Source: Planococcus halotolerans
GTDB taxonomy: Bacteria; Bacillota; Bacilli; Bacillales_A; Planococcaceae
DNA: 64,000 nt
Assembly: GCF_003289955.1 (NCBI RefSeq)
Contig: NZ_QLZR01000001.1
Coordinates: forward strand, 558,001-622,000
Direction: 5' to 3'
A program made the position numbers and the translations under genes. Of the stretch, positions 50,729 to 58,801 are shown one piece after another; position 1 is the first letter of the stretch; each line of letters opens with the position of its first letter. Under the pieces are notes generated by a model. It saw nothing but the letters and a program-made list of their open reading frames with translations, did not search any database and was not told the DNA's origin.

Positions 50729-50884
50729 ACGAAGGCAGGTCTCCTGGCTTGTGCGTCCTCCTCTGCTATGGCCTTCCCATCTTTCGACAGTGGTTTCCAT
50801 AGCTCGTCAGCACTTACAGTTGCGGGTACAGCTCCGGATTTTCACCGGCTTCCCTATTAAGCCTTTTCAGGCACCTTTGTTATC
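50729..50884 (-). ncRNA. cobalamin (B12) riboswitch
   Basis: On the minus strand the segment carries the conserved cobalamin aptamer landmarks in order: AGGTGCC, AATAGGGAAGCCGGTG, AATCCGGAGCTG, ACCCGCAACTGTAA, CCACTG, GATGGGAAGG and the B12 box AGCCAGGAGACCTGCC. An intrinsic terminator follows about 105 nt later, so B12 would stop transcription of the thioesterase-nrdAB-flavodoxin operon. This is the classic arrangement for switching off a B12-independent reductase when a B12-dependent one (class II, elsewhere) can work. Confidence 0.96.
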
Positions 50885-50889
50885 GGTTT

Positions 50890-50905
50890 TTACTATATAT
50901 TGTGT
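50890..50905. promoter_or_regulatory. NrdR box 1
   Basis: TTACTATATATTGTGT matches the NrdR consensus ACACWATATWTWGTGT closely. It is 15 bp from box 2, the usual spacing for paired NrdR sites. Confidence 0.8.
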
Positions 50906-50920
50906 TTTCTTATGTACTAT

Positions 50921-50936
50921 ACACTAAATATTGTAT
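50921..50936. promoter_or_regulatory. NrdR box 2
   Basis: ACACTAAATATTGTAT matches the NrdR consensus. Starts of boxes 1 and 2 are 31 bp apart, three helical turns, as is typical. Confidence 0.8.
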
Positions 50937-50942
50937 TTCTAA

Positions 50943-50971
50943 ACTATATAACAGTGAATGTTTTTTGGCAA
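50943..50971 (-). promoter_or_regulatory. promoter of the RNR operon
   Basis: On the minus strand TTGCCA (50966-50971) and TATAGT (50943-50948) are spaced by 17 bp, directly upstream of the NrdR boxes and the riboswitch. Further TATAGT hexamers at about 50914 and 50889 could be secondary -10 boxes. The stretch 50992-51290 towards the divergent MFS gene is AT-rich; apart from a TATGAT hexamer near 51150 it shows nothing clear. Confidence 0.7.
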
Positions 50972-51290
50972 GTTCGATTCATATTAAGTTTTTGCCCATT
51001 TAAAAATACGTAAGTCCATACAGTTAAACTACAGCAAACCAGAGAAATATTAAAGCATTTAATGATTATCTGAAAATAGCAATTATCAGATAGATTTCAT
51101 TTCTGTTACTGTAGTCCCATATACTTTATTTAAACTTTAATTATGCTATGATAAGAATCTGATATTCAAATATGATAAAAATTTGCTTTTTGAATTGCAC
51201 TTAAATTGGTAGGTCACTGGCACCGTAATAGCCACCCCGCTTCACTCAGTATTTTGGAACTACACTATAAATGGAGATGCAAATACAAGT

Positions 51291-52598
51291 ATGAAACATT
51301 TCACCAATAACAACTTCCACTACGGCTGGGTGATTGTCGCGATTGCGGCTTTGTCCCAGTTCTTCGCAGGCCCTGGACAGACTTTTTCCAATGCGATTTT
51401 CATCGATTCTTATATAGAAGATTTTGGCTGGAGCCGTTCAACGGTGTCCGGCATATACTCTGGCGCCACATTGACAGCGGGCTTTTTGCTGTTTTTTGTC
51501 GGCCGTCTGATTGACCGCAACGGTTCACGGAAGATGGCGGTGATTGTATCAGCGCTGCTGGCGGCTGCCTGTCTGTTCAATAGTTTTGTGACCAGTTTGC
51601 TTATGCTGTTCATCGGCTTTTTCTTTATCCGTTTACTGGGACAAGGTTCGATGGCATTGATTTCGAATTCTCTGATCCCCCAATGGTTTGTTAAGAAGAG
51701 AGGGCGTGCGCTGAGCATTGCCGCGATTGGCGGATTGGTCAGTTCGGCGGCATTTCCGCTGCTGAATGTCTGGCTGATTGAGACATTCGGCTGGCGCATG
51801 TCGTGGATGGTGCTTGGCGCCATCATCATCTTGGTGTTCACGCCGCTCGCTCTGTTCCTGATCCGGAACTCGCCGGAGGATGTCGGCTTGCTGCCGGATA
51901 ACGGCTCAGCTGAACAGGTGGACAAACAAAAAAAGCGCAAGGAAGAAGCAAGCTGGTCTGTCAGCGAAGCCTCTAAAACGCGTGCTTTCTGGCTGTTGAT
52001 CGTGTGTGCCGCGATTCCCGGCATCGTTAATACCGGGTTAATCTTCCACCTTGTTTCCATCTTCAAAGAAAACTCCCTGTCGCTTGAAGCTGCTGCTGGA
52101 ATTTTGAGTTTGACAGCACTGATTGGGCTGCCGGTAACATTCGTGACAGGTTTTCTCCTTGAAAAAGTGAAGGTGCAATATATGCTCGTTGTGGTTTTTG
52201 CAAGCGAATTGTTGACGCTGGTCCTTTTACAAAATGCGAGTTTTATTGCGGCTGCCGTCGTTTTCGGATTAGTCTGGGGAGTCAGCATGGGGATGGAACG
52301 CATTGTCATGACTGTGGTTTGGCCCAATTATTTCGGCCGCAAACATATCGGCAGCATCAGCGGCATTTCAATGGCCGTGATCGTGATCGGATCGGCGCTT
52401 GGTCCACTGCCGCTCGGTATCGCCTTCGACGTTTTCGGTGGCTACCAGCAGATTCTTTGGGCCATGATGCTGTTTCCGGTAATTGGGATGGCTGCAGCCT
52501 TAATGGCGAATCCGCCGGTCAAAGAAGTTAAAAAAGAAAAAACAGCTGTTTTTCCTGAACCGCGCCATGCGGGAAAAGCACCACTTTTAAACGAATAA
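51291..52598 (+). CDS. MFS transporter, oxalate/formate antiporter-like (OFA) group
   Basis: A 435-residue, twelve-helix MFS protein opening with FHYGWVIVAIAALSQFFAGPGQTF, the pattern of the OFA/monocarboxylate group (YcxA-like). The A-motif GRLIDRNGSRK and the central charged loop (about 210-225) are present, with a Lys/Pro-rich C-terminal tail. Likely substrate is a small carboxylate, but no neighbouring enzyme supports a specific one. Ribosome binding site GGAGATG. Confidence 0.85.
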   Translation: MKHFTNNNFHYGWVIVAIAALSQFFAGPGQTFSNAIFIDSYIEDFGWSRSTVSGIYSGATLTAGFLLFFVGRLIDRNGSRKMAVIVSALLAAACLFNSFVTSLLMLFIGFFFIRLLGQGSMALISNSLIPQWFVKKRGRALSIAAIGGLVSSAAFPLLNVWLIETFGWRMSWMVLGAIIILVFTPLALFLIRNSPEDVGLLPDNGSAEQVDKQKKRKEEASWSVSEASKTRAFWLLIVCAAIPGIVNTGLIFHLVSIFKENSLSLEAAAGILSLTALIGLPVTFVTGFLLEKVKVQYMLVVVFASELLTLVLLQNASFIAAAVVFGLVWGVSMGMERIVMTVVWPNYFGRKHIGSISGISMAVIVIGSALGPLPLGIAFDVFGGYQQILWAMMLFPVIGMAAALMANPPVKEVKKEKTAVFPEPRHAGKAPLLNE

Positions 52599-52635
52599 AC
52601 TGTAGATCGAACTGCAAAGCCACCTAATAAAAAGC

Positions 52636-52668
52636 AGGAGAATTCTCTTTTGAGAACTCTCCTTTTTT
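52636..52668 (+). terminator. terminator of the MFS gene
   Basis: AGGAGA-TTCTC pairs with GAGAA-TCTCCT (one internal mismatch), followed by TTTTTT. Confidence 0.85.
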
Positions 52669-52681
52669 ATTTCCATTTTTC

Positions 52682-52690
52682 TGGTATACT
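52682..52690 (+). promoter_or_regulatory. extended -10 promoter for the 58-residue membrane protein
   Basis: TGGTATACT is an extended -10 element (TGnTATACT). No good -35 box is seen at 17 bp, which is common for extended -10 promoters. The gene starts 37 bp further on. Confidence 0.5.
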
Positions 52691-52726
52691 AATAGATAGA
52701 ATTATCGAAAAATGGAGGTGATTTAA

Positions 52727-52903
52727 ATGATATGGTTTTTTGTGATGGTATTCGGCATGATTGGGTTTGCAGGTTTTATTGACTGGAGAAGAAAAAAGAA
52801 CAATAACACGGCACAGCAATCGATAAATTCCCATGCAAAACCGGGTGAAAGCTCTAATTACAGCGCAGGCGGAGGCGGCAATTCCTATAGTGGCGGAGAG
52901 TGA
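52727..52903 (+). CDS. small membrane protein with Gly-rich tail, 58 residues
   Basis: A short gene with an almost perfect ribosome binding site (GGAGGTGA, 5 bp before ATG). The protein begins MIWFFVMVFGMIGFAGFIDW, one transmembrane helix, then RRKKNNN and a Ser/Gly/Tyr-rich tail ending AGGGGNSYSGGE. The positive-inside rule puts the tail in the cytoplasm. I do not recognise a family. It ends 26 bp from the convergent mreB-like gene. Confidence 0.65.
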   Translation: MIWFFVMVFGMIGFAGFIDWRRKKNNNTAQQSINSHAKPGESSNYSAGGGGNSYSGGE

Positions 52904-52929
52904 CTTTTCAACTTGTAATTACTATAAAC

Positions 52930-53949
52930 TCAGTAAGACGGAAGCCGCAGGCTATTGAGGTCACGCATGGCTTTTTCAGTTCCCAGTGCCACACAGTCCA
53001 TCGGATTTTCTGCAAGAGTGACTGGCACCTGGATTTCTTCAGCCAGTTTTTTGTCCAGGCCGTGCAAGAGCGCACCGCCGCCGGTAAGTACGATTCCCCG
53101 GTCATGAAGATCTGCGGCCAGTTCCGGTGGAGTGATTTCAAGCGTGCGCTTGACTCCGTCGACAATGCCCATCACTGAATCGGCTAAGGCTTTTTCTATG
53201 TCAGCAGATGTAACTTCAATTATTTTCGGCCGTCCGGTTAAAAGATCGCTGCCGCCGATTTCAAATGTCTCCTGAGGTTTTTGGCCTTCGCCTTCTACAG
53301 CTGTGCCCAGACGGATTTTCAATTGTTCCGCTGTCCGCATCCCAATTTTCAATTCGAATTTTTTCAGGATGTATTCTGCCACCATGCGGTCCATTGCTTG
53401 CCCTGCGGTCTTCAAGGACTTGCTGACAGCAATGCCGTTCGATGAAATGACAGCCATTTCGGTTGTTCCGCCACCAATATCCACTACCATCAATCCTTCA
53501 GGTTCAGAGACCGGCAGATTGGCTCCAATTGCCGCTGCTAAAGGCTCCTCTATCGTCAAAGTTTCCCTTGCACCGACCCTTTTCGCCGCTTCAAGGATTG
53601 CCCGTTTCTCGACAGACGTAATTCCGACCGGGACGCTGATGACAAAAATCTTCCGTTTCAGGTTCCCAACCGTTTTTGTCACTTCTTTTAAGAAGCGGCT
53701 GATCATCGTGATGGCTTTTTCATGGTCCGCAATCACTCCCCAGCGCATTGGGTAGCTGACTTTGATGCCGCCGGAAGTGCGCCCATTCATTGCAAAAGCA
53801 TCCTTGCCGACCGCAATCACTTCATCGTTTCCGCCATCGACCGCCACCATTGATGGTTCGCGCATAATAATTCCTTTATTCTGCAATACCAGTAATGTAT
53901 TGGCGGTACCTAGATCGATTCCCACCTCTCTTATTCCAAAGTTAAACAT
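52930..53949 (-). CDS. MreB/Mbl-family cell shape protein
   Basis: A 339-residue actin-like protein that guides lateral wall synthesis. It has the phosphate-1 motif GIDLGTANTLL, the connect-1 IEEPLAAAIGA, phosphate-2 MVVDIGGGTTEMAV and adenosine GIVLTGGGALLHGLD. The ATG at 53949 (AAAGGA upstream) gives the usual MreB length. It is not linked to mreCD or to spoIIID, so I do not assign mreB, mbl or mreBH; a separate paralogue is likely. It is followed on the same strand only by the convergent boundary. Confidence 0.9.
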   Translation of the reverse strand: MFNFGIREVGIDLGTANTLLVLQNKGIIMREPSMVAVDGGNDEVIAVGKDAFAMNGRTSGGIKVSYPMRWGVIADHEKAITMISRFLKEVTKTVGNLKRKIFVISVPVGITSVEKRAILEAAKRVGARETLTIEEPLAAAIGANLPVSEPEGLMVVDIGGGTTEMAVISSNGIAVSKSLKTAGQAMDRMVAEYILKKFELKIGMRTAEQLKIRLGTAVEGEGQKPQETFEIGGSDLLTGRPKIIEVTSADIEKALADSVMGIVDGVKRTLEITPPELAADLHDRGIVLTGGGALLHGLDKKLAEEIQVPVTLAENPMDCVALGTEKAMRDLNSLRLPSY

Positions 53950-54014
53950 ACGGTTTCGTCCTTTCCATGCAAGTTTGTCCAATCGTGCTGCAGTTTTTTA
54001 AAGCCTTGGGCCGG

Positions 54015-54449
54015 TCAATGCCTCTTGAAAGATGAACGCTCCTCTTCTTCCATTGCGAAATCAATTTCCTTCAGTTTCCTTCTGCAGCTGTGCACCAAAT
54101 TTTTGGCGGATTCACGCAATGAAAAATAATGCTGGCGAATATGCGTTTCATTCTCCATATTAATTGGTATCTTAATGATTTTTGCGTATTCCTCTGTCCA
54201 GCGGCTAAAATATCGGACCATTTCCTTGGAGCGGTATTTCTCGCTTTTCAAGGACTCTCTAAGCTCTTTTTTATCGTGCAGGAGCGTTTCTTTGTCCCGG
54301 CGCAATAACTGGACCTCCCGCTTCAGCACTTGAATTTCCCATAAAGCATTTTTGGCTACTTCCTGCTGATGGCCTTCCAAACCTTCAGCAAGTTCCGTAA
54401 ACGCACGTTCCCTGTAAAAATGATTTGTTGCAGCTTCTGTGTTTTTCAT
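54015..54449 (-). CDS. coiled-coil hypothetical protein
   Basis: A 144-residue, highly charged, helical protein I do not recognise. Residues about 30-75 (LWEIQVLKREVQLLRRDKETLLHDKKELRESLKSEKY) are strongly coiled-coil-like. It lacks a signal peptide or membrane helix. It sits 65 bp upstream of the mreB-like gene on the same strand, so it may be cotranscribed, and a structural or scaffolding role is possible. Start at 54449 uses GAAGGGAA upstream. Confidence 0.6.
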   Translation of the reverse strand: MKNTEAATNHFYRERAFTELAEGLEGHQQEVAKNALWEIQVLKREVQLLRRDKETLLHDKKELRESLKSEKYRSKEMVRYFSRWTEEYAKIIKIPINMENETHIRQHYFSLRESAKNLVHSCRRKLKEIDFAMEEEERSSFKRH

Positions 54450-54503
54450 GGAGTCCACTTCCCTTCGGCTCTGCCCTCTATAAAAAGCAGAATCTGTTTA
54501 GTC

Positions 54504-54695
54504 TCACATCAGCGTTTCAGCTGGCACATCAAAAAATTCCGCCAGACGATTTGCGTGGTCTTCTGATATTTTTTTCGTGCCGTTTTCATAAGCCCAGATT
54601 GCACTGGTGGCAACACCAATTTGCCTGGCCAGTTCTTTTGAGGATAATCCCTTGGCTTTTCTCAACTCCTGCAGTCCACTGAGCGCATTCATCAT
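54504..54695 (-). CDS. small XRE-family HTH regulator
   Basis: A 63-residue protein consisting of a single Cro/C1-type helix-turn-helix (LRKAKGLSSKELARQIGVATSAIWAYENGTKKISEDHANRLAEFF as landmark region). It has no extra domain, like many small Xre regulators near mobile or toxin-antitoxin genes, but no partner gene is evident. It starts with a double ATG. Target unknown. Confidence 0.82.
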   Translation of the reverse strand: MMNALSGLQELRKAKGLSSKELARQIGVATSAIWAYENGTKKISEDHANRLAEFFDVPAETLM

Positions 54696-54747
54696 CCTCC
54701 ATTACCTCTTTTCATCATATTTTTATACTTTCCCCTATTGTGGCCGA

Positions 54748-55041
54748 TTATTTTTGATGTAATCCGATAATGCCATTGCGGCGATAGATAAACTGTTTAT
54801 CTTCCAATGTTTTTAATACTCTTGTCAAAGCTGCATGAGACATATTCAAGTCGGCTGTGATTTCTTTAATCGTTTTGAACAAAACGCCTTCCGATGAGCA
54901 GTTATTCAGGAAATAAATTATGAATACTTCACCGTTCCTCGTGTTCTTGTCATCCTCACCTGCGAAGCATTGCCGTGATTTCTTCAATAGATCTTTTTCT
55001 TCCACCCTTAAGTTTCCATATACTGCTGATTTACCAACCAC
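54748..55041 (-). CDS. winged-helix protein resembling plasmid RepL
   Basis: A 97-residue winged-helix protein. The C-terminal segment VLFKTIKEITADLNMSHAALTRVLKTLEDKQFIYRRNGIIGLHQK has the pattern of RepL-type replication initiators and related regulators (MarR-like wing, ending soon after). The N-terminal VVGKSAVYGNLRVEEKDLLKKS is not a known domain. The GTG at 55041, 8 bp after AGGAGG, is preferred over an overlapping GTG 9 bp upstream. It is too short for a full RepL and there are no plasmid features, so it is probably a regulator. Confidence 0.6.
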   Translation of the reverse strand: MVGKSAVYGNLRVEEKDLLKKSRQCFAGEDDKNTRNGEVFIIYFLNNCSSEGVLFKTIKEITADLNMSHAALTRVLKTLEDKQFIYRRNGIIGLHQK

Positions 55042-55386
55042 AATATGCACCTCCTATAAACTTACATATAAATATTTCTTCTTACATATTTACCCTGCAC
55101 ACGAGCTATTAATCATATTTTTATTATATTAATCAGAATATAATATTTGTAATGCGAAGTGATTCGAATATTTGCTGGAACTTACCGGGGCCCAGCTCTG
55201 CCACGGCGGGATTAAATAAAAAAAGCCAATCCCGGAAGTTAAACTTCGGGACGGCTTTATTACGGTTCTATTTACTATTGTAAAATGGCGTTTATGGCAG
55301 TTTTGCTTAAATCAACCTGCTATTTGATGAGCATTTAATTGGAATATGGAGTTCTTGCTAATTGATTTTAAGTCTACTGTTCCATA
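55042..55386. other. intergenic region between RepL-like gene and copD
   Basis: Besides the terminator at 55217-55258, this 345-bp stretch contains AT-rich DNA without a reading frame or clear promoter. Confidence 0.5.
55217..55258 (-). terminator. terminator downstream of copCD
   Basis: On the minus strand AAAGCC-TCCCG pairs with CGGGA-GGCTTT, followed by seven T residues. It lies about 130 bp after the copD stop. Confidence 0.75.
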
Positions 55387-56448
55387 TTAAAAGGTCAAAT
55401 TCATCATTAAGCCCGTATAAACACTGACGACAAAGCCGATTCCGAAGACAAAGGACAGCCATAATGGAATTTTTCTGTAAAAACTCATGATCATGAGCCC
55501 GATGGCGAGCGCCCCGATCAACAACAGCAGGATGCCGTTAAGTGAAAAGACAAATTGCGGTGTGATCGGCAAGTATTGTTCTCCGATAATTAATTCGAGA
55601 AGCGGCGCCATTCTTTCCGTCCAAAACGTATTGCTGATGTTATGCGGCGGCGCCAGCTTGCTCATAACCGCTGTAAACAATAAGACCAAGCCAAGCATAT
55701 AAGTTTCAAGCTTCAATAAATTGCGGGAAGGTTCTTTCGCTTTATTGCCAAAGCCATTAAGGAATGCTGCCGTGAGTAGAGGCAAAATGCTCAAGTGCTT
55801 TAAGAGCAGCATCTGTCCGTATGGCAGCACCCAGGAAGCAACGTAGTCGGCGGGTTTGGAAAACATTAACCAGACAGCGAAGCCGCTTACCAAGAGAATC
55901 GTCACCATAGTGAACGCGAAAGGCGTAAACCATTTGAGGAAATTGCGCCAATTGGATAGTGCCGGAGCAAACCAGGTGACCAGGATTAATACACCAGCCC
56001 AAAGGGTCAGCGACAAAAAATGCAATGTATGGCTCAATAATCCCGGGATGAAATCCAGTGATGCCGCATGGCTGCCGAATCCGACGTTAAGGATGGACAG
56101 CAGGAACCAGAAAGCCAGGATGTACCTTGAACTGTTGACCGCCGTCGCGCCGAACCAGAAAAATGACAGGAAAATACTGAATGCGAAACTCTGGCCGACC
56201 TGGAACTCGGTAATCGACGTCCAGACCGCGGAGATGAAGTCAGCGTTATTCATCAACAGGCTGATCAACTGGATTGCCGGTGCTGCTGACAGAAGCGGGA
56301 TGGAGGCAATCGCCAGCAGGATCGCTGACTTCTTAACCGTGATTACCGGCTTACGATGCTCCGGCACAAATTGCAGAACCAGTACCCCGGCCAAAAAAGA
56401 CATTACTGCGTAAAGCAGAAAATCCGAAATGGTGGTGAACAGAATCAT
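55387..56448 (-). CDS. copper resistance protein CopD-like membrane protein
   Basis: A 353-residue polytopic protein with about eight or nine transmembrane helices, matching the CopD domain (as in the C-terminal half of YcnJ). The key helices carry HTLHFLSLTLWAGVLILVTWFA, a His-rich pair typical of copper or haem handling. The ATG at 56448 overlaps the upstream stop (ATGA), so it is translated with the CopC-like gene; a longer frame extends into that gene. In Bacillus the fused CopC-CopD protein YcnJ imports copper; here the two parts are separate polypeptides. Confidence 0.82.
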   Translation of the reverse strand: MILFTTISDFLLYAVMSFLAGVLVLQFVPEHRKPVITVKKSAILLAIASIPLLSAAPAIQLISLLMNNADFISAVWTSITEFQVGQSFAFSIFLSFFWFGATAVNSSRYILAFWFLLSILNVGFGSHAASLDFIPGLLSHTLHFLSLTLWAGVLILVTWFAPALSNWRNFLKWFTPFAFTMVTILLVSGFAVWLMFSKPADYVASWVLPYGQMLLLKHLSILPLLTAAFLNGFGNKAKEPSRNLLKLETYMLGLVLLFTAVMSKLAPPHNISNTFWTERMAPLLELIIGEQYLPITPQFVFSLNGILLLLIGALAIGLMIMSFYRKIPLWLSFVFGIGFVVSVYTGLMMNLTF

Positions 56449-57038
56449 TTTCTTCTGGCCATCACGAAGAATGTAACTGCTGCGATTGCAAAGATGGCGA
56501 TGATGATAATGGTAATCCAAGGAGTCTCCGCCGTTGCAGGCTCAGTTGCCGGAGCCGCGGCTTCTTCTGACTGCTCGCTTGAGGACACATCCGCTTCCTC
56601 TGATTGCTCTGTTGTTTCAGTGGCATCTTCTGAAGCCGATTCTTCTGCGGCTTCTTCAGTTGTTTCTTCTTCTGCCGCAGGTTCTTCAGTTTCTTCCGCT
56701 GCGATATTGAACGTTAAAGTGCCGGTTACCTCATGACTGTCCTGGCTGATAGCGCTCCAGTCCACCGTGTAGGCACCGTTTGGAAGTTCTTCCGCCAATT
56801 GCCCTGTCAATTCCATTTCAGAAAATACGATGTCGGATACTTCTACGGTGTTGCCCGATTCATCCTTGATCGTCATATCCCCCTGCTGGATTGGCGACTC
56901 GAACAGGAATTGGATTTCTTCCGGTGATCCTTCGAGAGTTGCACCTTCCGCTGGCATTGAAGAGGATAAACCTGAGTGTGCGTGTGCTGTAACTGGTAAA
57001 AATAATAGTAGAAATGCGATTGCTGCTAATTTTTTCAT
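56445..57038 (-). CDS. CopC-domain copper-binding membrane protein
   Basis: A 197-residue protein: signal peptide (1-20, cleaved before HSGL, so the mature N-terminal His is a Cu(II) ligand), CopC beta-sandwich domain (about 21-110, second ligand region SQDSHEVTG), an acidic, Glu/Ala/Thr/Ser-rich linker (about 112-170) and a C-terminal transmembrane anchor (ITIIIIAIFAIAAVTFF). It overlaps the copD start by 4 bp. Role: delivering copper to the membrane partner CopD. Confidence 0.85.
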   Translation of the reverse strand: MKKLAAIAFLLLFLPVTAHAHSGLSSSMPAEGATLEGSPEEIQFLFESPIQQGDMTIKDESGNTVEVSDIVFSEMELTGQLAEELPNGAYTVDWSAISQDSHEVTGTLTFNIAAEETEEPAAEEETTEEAAEESASEDATETTEQSEEADVSSSEQSEEAAAPATEPATAETPWITIIIIAIFAIAAVTFFVMARRK

Positions 57039-57161
57039 TGTGTACTCCTTCTATCCGGTTAGACTTTTAAATATTTCTGACCTTCTAATAGTATGTGATT
57101 TTGATACGTCGCATAAAGCAATCATGTTAAATTTGTGTGAATAAAACTTTGGGCGGTGCTG

Positions 57162-57302
57162 CTAAGATGGGAACGGTGTGAACAGCATCGAAGTAGAGAC
57201 AGTAAGCATAACATAAGGCAAAAACTGAGTATCACCCGTCCATAGCCAGTAAATGACGGCAACTAATATAAGGATCAAGAAGATGATTCTAATTGCTCTC
57301 AT
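57162..57302 (-). CDS. small membrane protein, 46 residues (DUF3953-like, possibly truncated)
   Basis: A short gene with a strong ribosome binding site (GAGGAGG, 6 bp before ATG). The protein starts MRAIRIIFLILILVAVIYWLWTG, a transmembrane helix, followed by QFLPYVMLTVSTSMLFT, a second hydrophobic stretch. The pattern resembles the first half of DUF3953 proteins, which normally have about 75 residues and a third hydrophobic part, so it may be truncated. Function unknown. Confidence 0.55.
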   Translation of the reverse strand: MRAIRIIFLILILVAVIYWLWTGDTQFLPYVMLTVSTSMLFTPFPS

Positions 57303-57322
57303 AAAGTGCCTCCTCAATTGCT

Positions 57323-57366
57323 GAACGTAGATATATTTTCTTGAACGTAGATATAATCCCGAACGT
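57323..57366. repeat. short array of GAACGTAGATAT units
   Basis: GAACGTAGATAT occurs at 57323 and 57343 (20 bp apart), with a partial GAACGT at 57361. It resembles the GCGTTCA array at 26171 in style. Confidence 0.6.
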
Positions 57367-57420
57367 CCCTCTTCAATAGAAAAAAACGCTCCTTCCTGCT
57401 CTAAATAACGTTGAATGGAT

Positions 57421-57440
57421 GCTTTTCGCAGGCGAAAAGC
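57421..57440. repeat. dispersed hairpin repeat, copy 2
   Basis: GCTTTTCGCAGGCGAAAAGC, preceded by GGAT and followed by GA, matches copy 1 at 26037-26056 on the opposite strand outside the 2-nt loop. Confidence 0.6.
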
Positions 57441-57520
57441 GATTGAAAACCATAAAAACGGTAAGTTTTCTCATCTTTATCCCTTTCTTTTCCCTAAAAT
57501 ACTTCAAGTGAGTTTGAGTA

Positions 57521-57871
57521 TCAAGCTTCGGAATCGCTTACAAGAAATCGGGCTTCCTCTTCGATTATGTCTATATAACGTTGCTTAGTGAAAGGTTGGA
57601 TCACTTTTTTAATCTTTTTCAAACTGCCTTCAGCCTTTACAGTGTTGCGGGCAAGATCAACTATTACTGTTAAATACACTTTGCCTTCATATTTCACAAT
57701 CGCTGTAACTTGTTTGCCGGTTTTATCAATAGCAACGTACTCGGGCACCACTTTCGTCTGGGCAAATTCCGTCCAGCCAGTGTTCGATTTTTTATTGGCG
57801 AAAAAATGGCAGCGGGAAACCGCGTCAGACAATCGGCTTACGAAAACTCTTCTATAAAATCTTCTTTGCAT
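57521..57871 (-). CDS. hypothetical protein, about 116 residues
   Basis: I do not recognise this basic protein. It contains CHFFANKKSNTGWTEFAQTKVVPEYVAIDKTGKQVTAIVKYEGKVYLTVIVDLARNTVKAEG as a beta-rich core landmark, flanked by helical ends, and no signal peptide. The start at 57871 is taken because AAGGAG lies 9 bp upstream. It follows the HAD gene region on the same strand (74 bp) and could share a transcript. Confidence 0.55.
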   Translation of the reverse strand: MQRRFYRRVFVSRLSDAVSRCHFFANKKSNTGWTEFAQTKVVPEYVAIDKTGKQVTAIVKYEGKVYLTVIVDLARNTVKAEGSLKKIKKVIQPFTKQRYIDIIEEEARFLVSDSEA

Positions 57872-57945
57872 TAGCTCCCGCTCCTTTTTCATTTCCCTAG
57901 TCCGTTGCATTGCATGCATTTTAACACATATAGAAATATTCTTGT

Positions 57946-58641
57946 TTAGTTGCTGCGCTTTATTCCAAGTTCCGCTTGCTTCTCCAATTTCTGAACCAGT
58001 CCTGGAATTTCATCCAGGCCGTCGATGATAAAATGAGCGTCAGCAGTTTCCCATTGCAGATTCCGCTTCCAGACACTCGTCATCCCCGCGTTAGCTGATG
58101 CTTCCACATCGTTCGCAGGATGGTCCCCGACAAAGATAGCCTGATCCGCTTGTACACCGAGACGTTCAAGCGCTTTTTCAAATATCCGTTTATCCGGTTT
58201 CCGCAAGCCTTCCTTTTCAGAGATCAAAATGGCATCAAAATATTGCTCTATGCCAAGAGCCTCGATATTGCCTGACTGAAAATCCGTATAGCCATTGGTA
58301 ATCATGCCGAGCAGGATATTATGGGCTTTCAGCTCCTTAAGCATTGGGACAAGATGAGGGAAAGGAATGCATTGTGCAGCGAAATGAGTCAAGTAGTCTT
58401 CCAGTAATTTTTCCTTGGCCATACCGGTGATATCGAATTCCTCGATTAATTGCTGATAGACCTTATCTTTCCACACGTATCCATGGTTATCCAGTTCGAG
58501 GAATCGCTGAGTATAATGCGACTGATCAATATGACCCAGAGCGCTTTCCAAACGTTTATGCTGGCTATAAATGAATTTTTTCACTGATTTATCGCGGTCC
58601 AGCAACGTTCCGTCCAGATCGAAAATGACTGCTTTTATCAT
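57946..58641 (-). CDS. HAD-superfamily hydrolase (subclass IA)
   Basis: A 231-residue HAD phosphatase. All four motifs are present: nucleophile DLDGT (8-12), the threonine of MITNGYTDFQ, the lysine of GLRKPDKRIF and the acidic pair in VGDHPANDVEAS. The alpha-helical cap (about 20-90) belongs to the C1 type as in YjjG/phosphoglycolate-phosphatase proteins. Probably a phosphatase for a nucleotide or sugar phosphate; substrate unassigned. Confidence 0.87.
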   Translation of the reverse strand: MIKAVIFDLDGTLLDRDKSVKKFIYSQHKRLESALGHIDQSHYTQRFLELDNHGYVWKDKVYQQLIEEFDITGMAKEKLLEDYLTHFAAQCIPFPHLVPMLKELKAHNILLGMITNGYTDFQSGNIEALGIEQYFDAILISEKEGLRKPDKRIFEKALERLGVQADQAIFVGDHPANDVEASANAGMTSVWKRNLQWETADAHFIIDGLDEIPGLVQKLEKQAELGIKRSN

Positions 58642-58801
58642 GTCTATCCCCCCCTTTTCTTCATAAGTTAAGTTGAACTGGTATAAATAATACAGTATTT
58701 TGGTACTTTTTTGAAATTAAGGTCTTTGTACCTATATTACCTTCAGGATTTTCCTATTATAATTTTCTGGATATCACAATTTTGTTAGATGGGGGAAAGA
58801 G

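Noticed and set aside
51410..52327. 305-residue open frame on the minus strand
   Set aside because: Antisense to a clear MFS gene; Ser/Thr/Lys-rich composition and no ribosome binding site.
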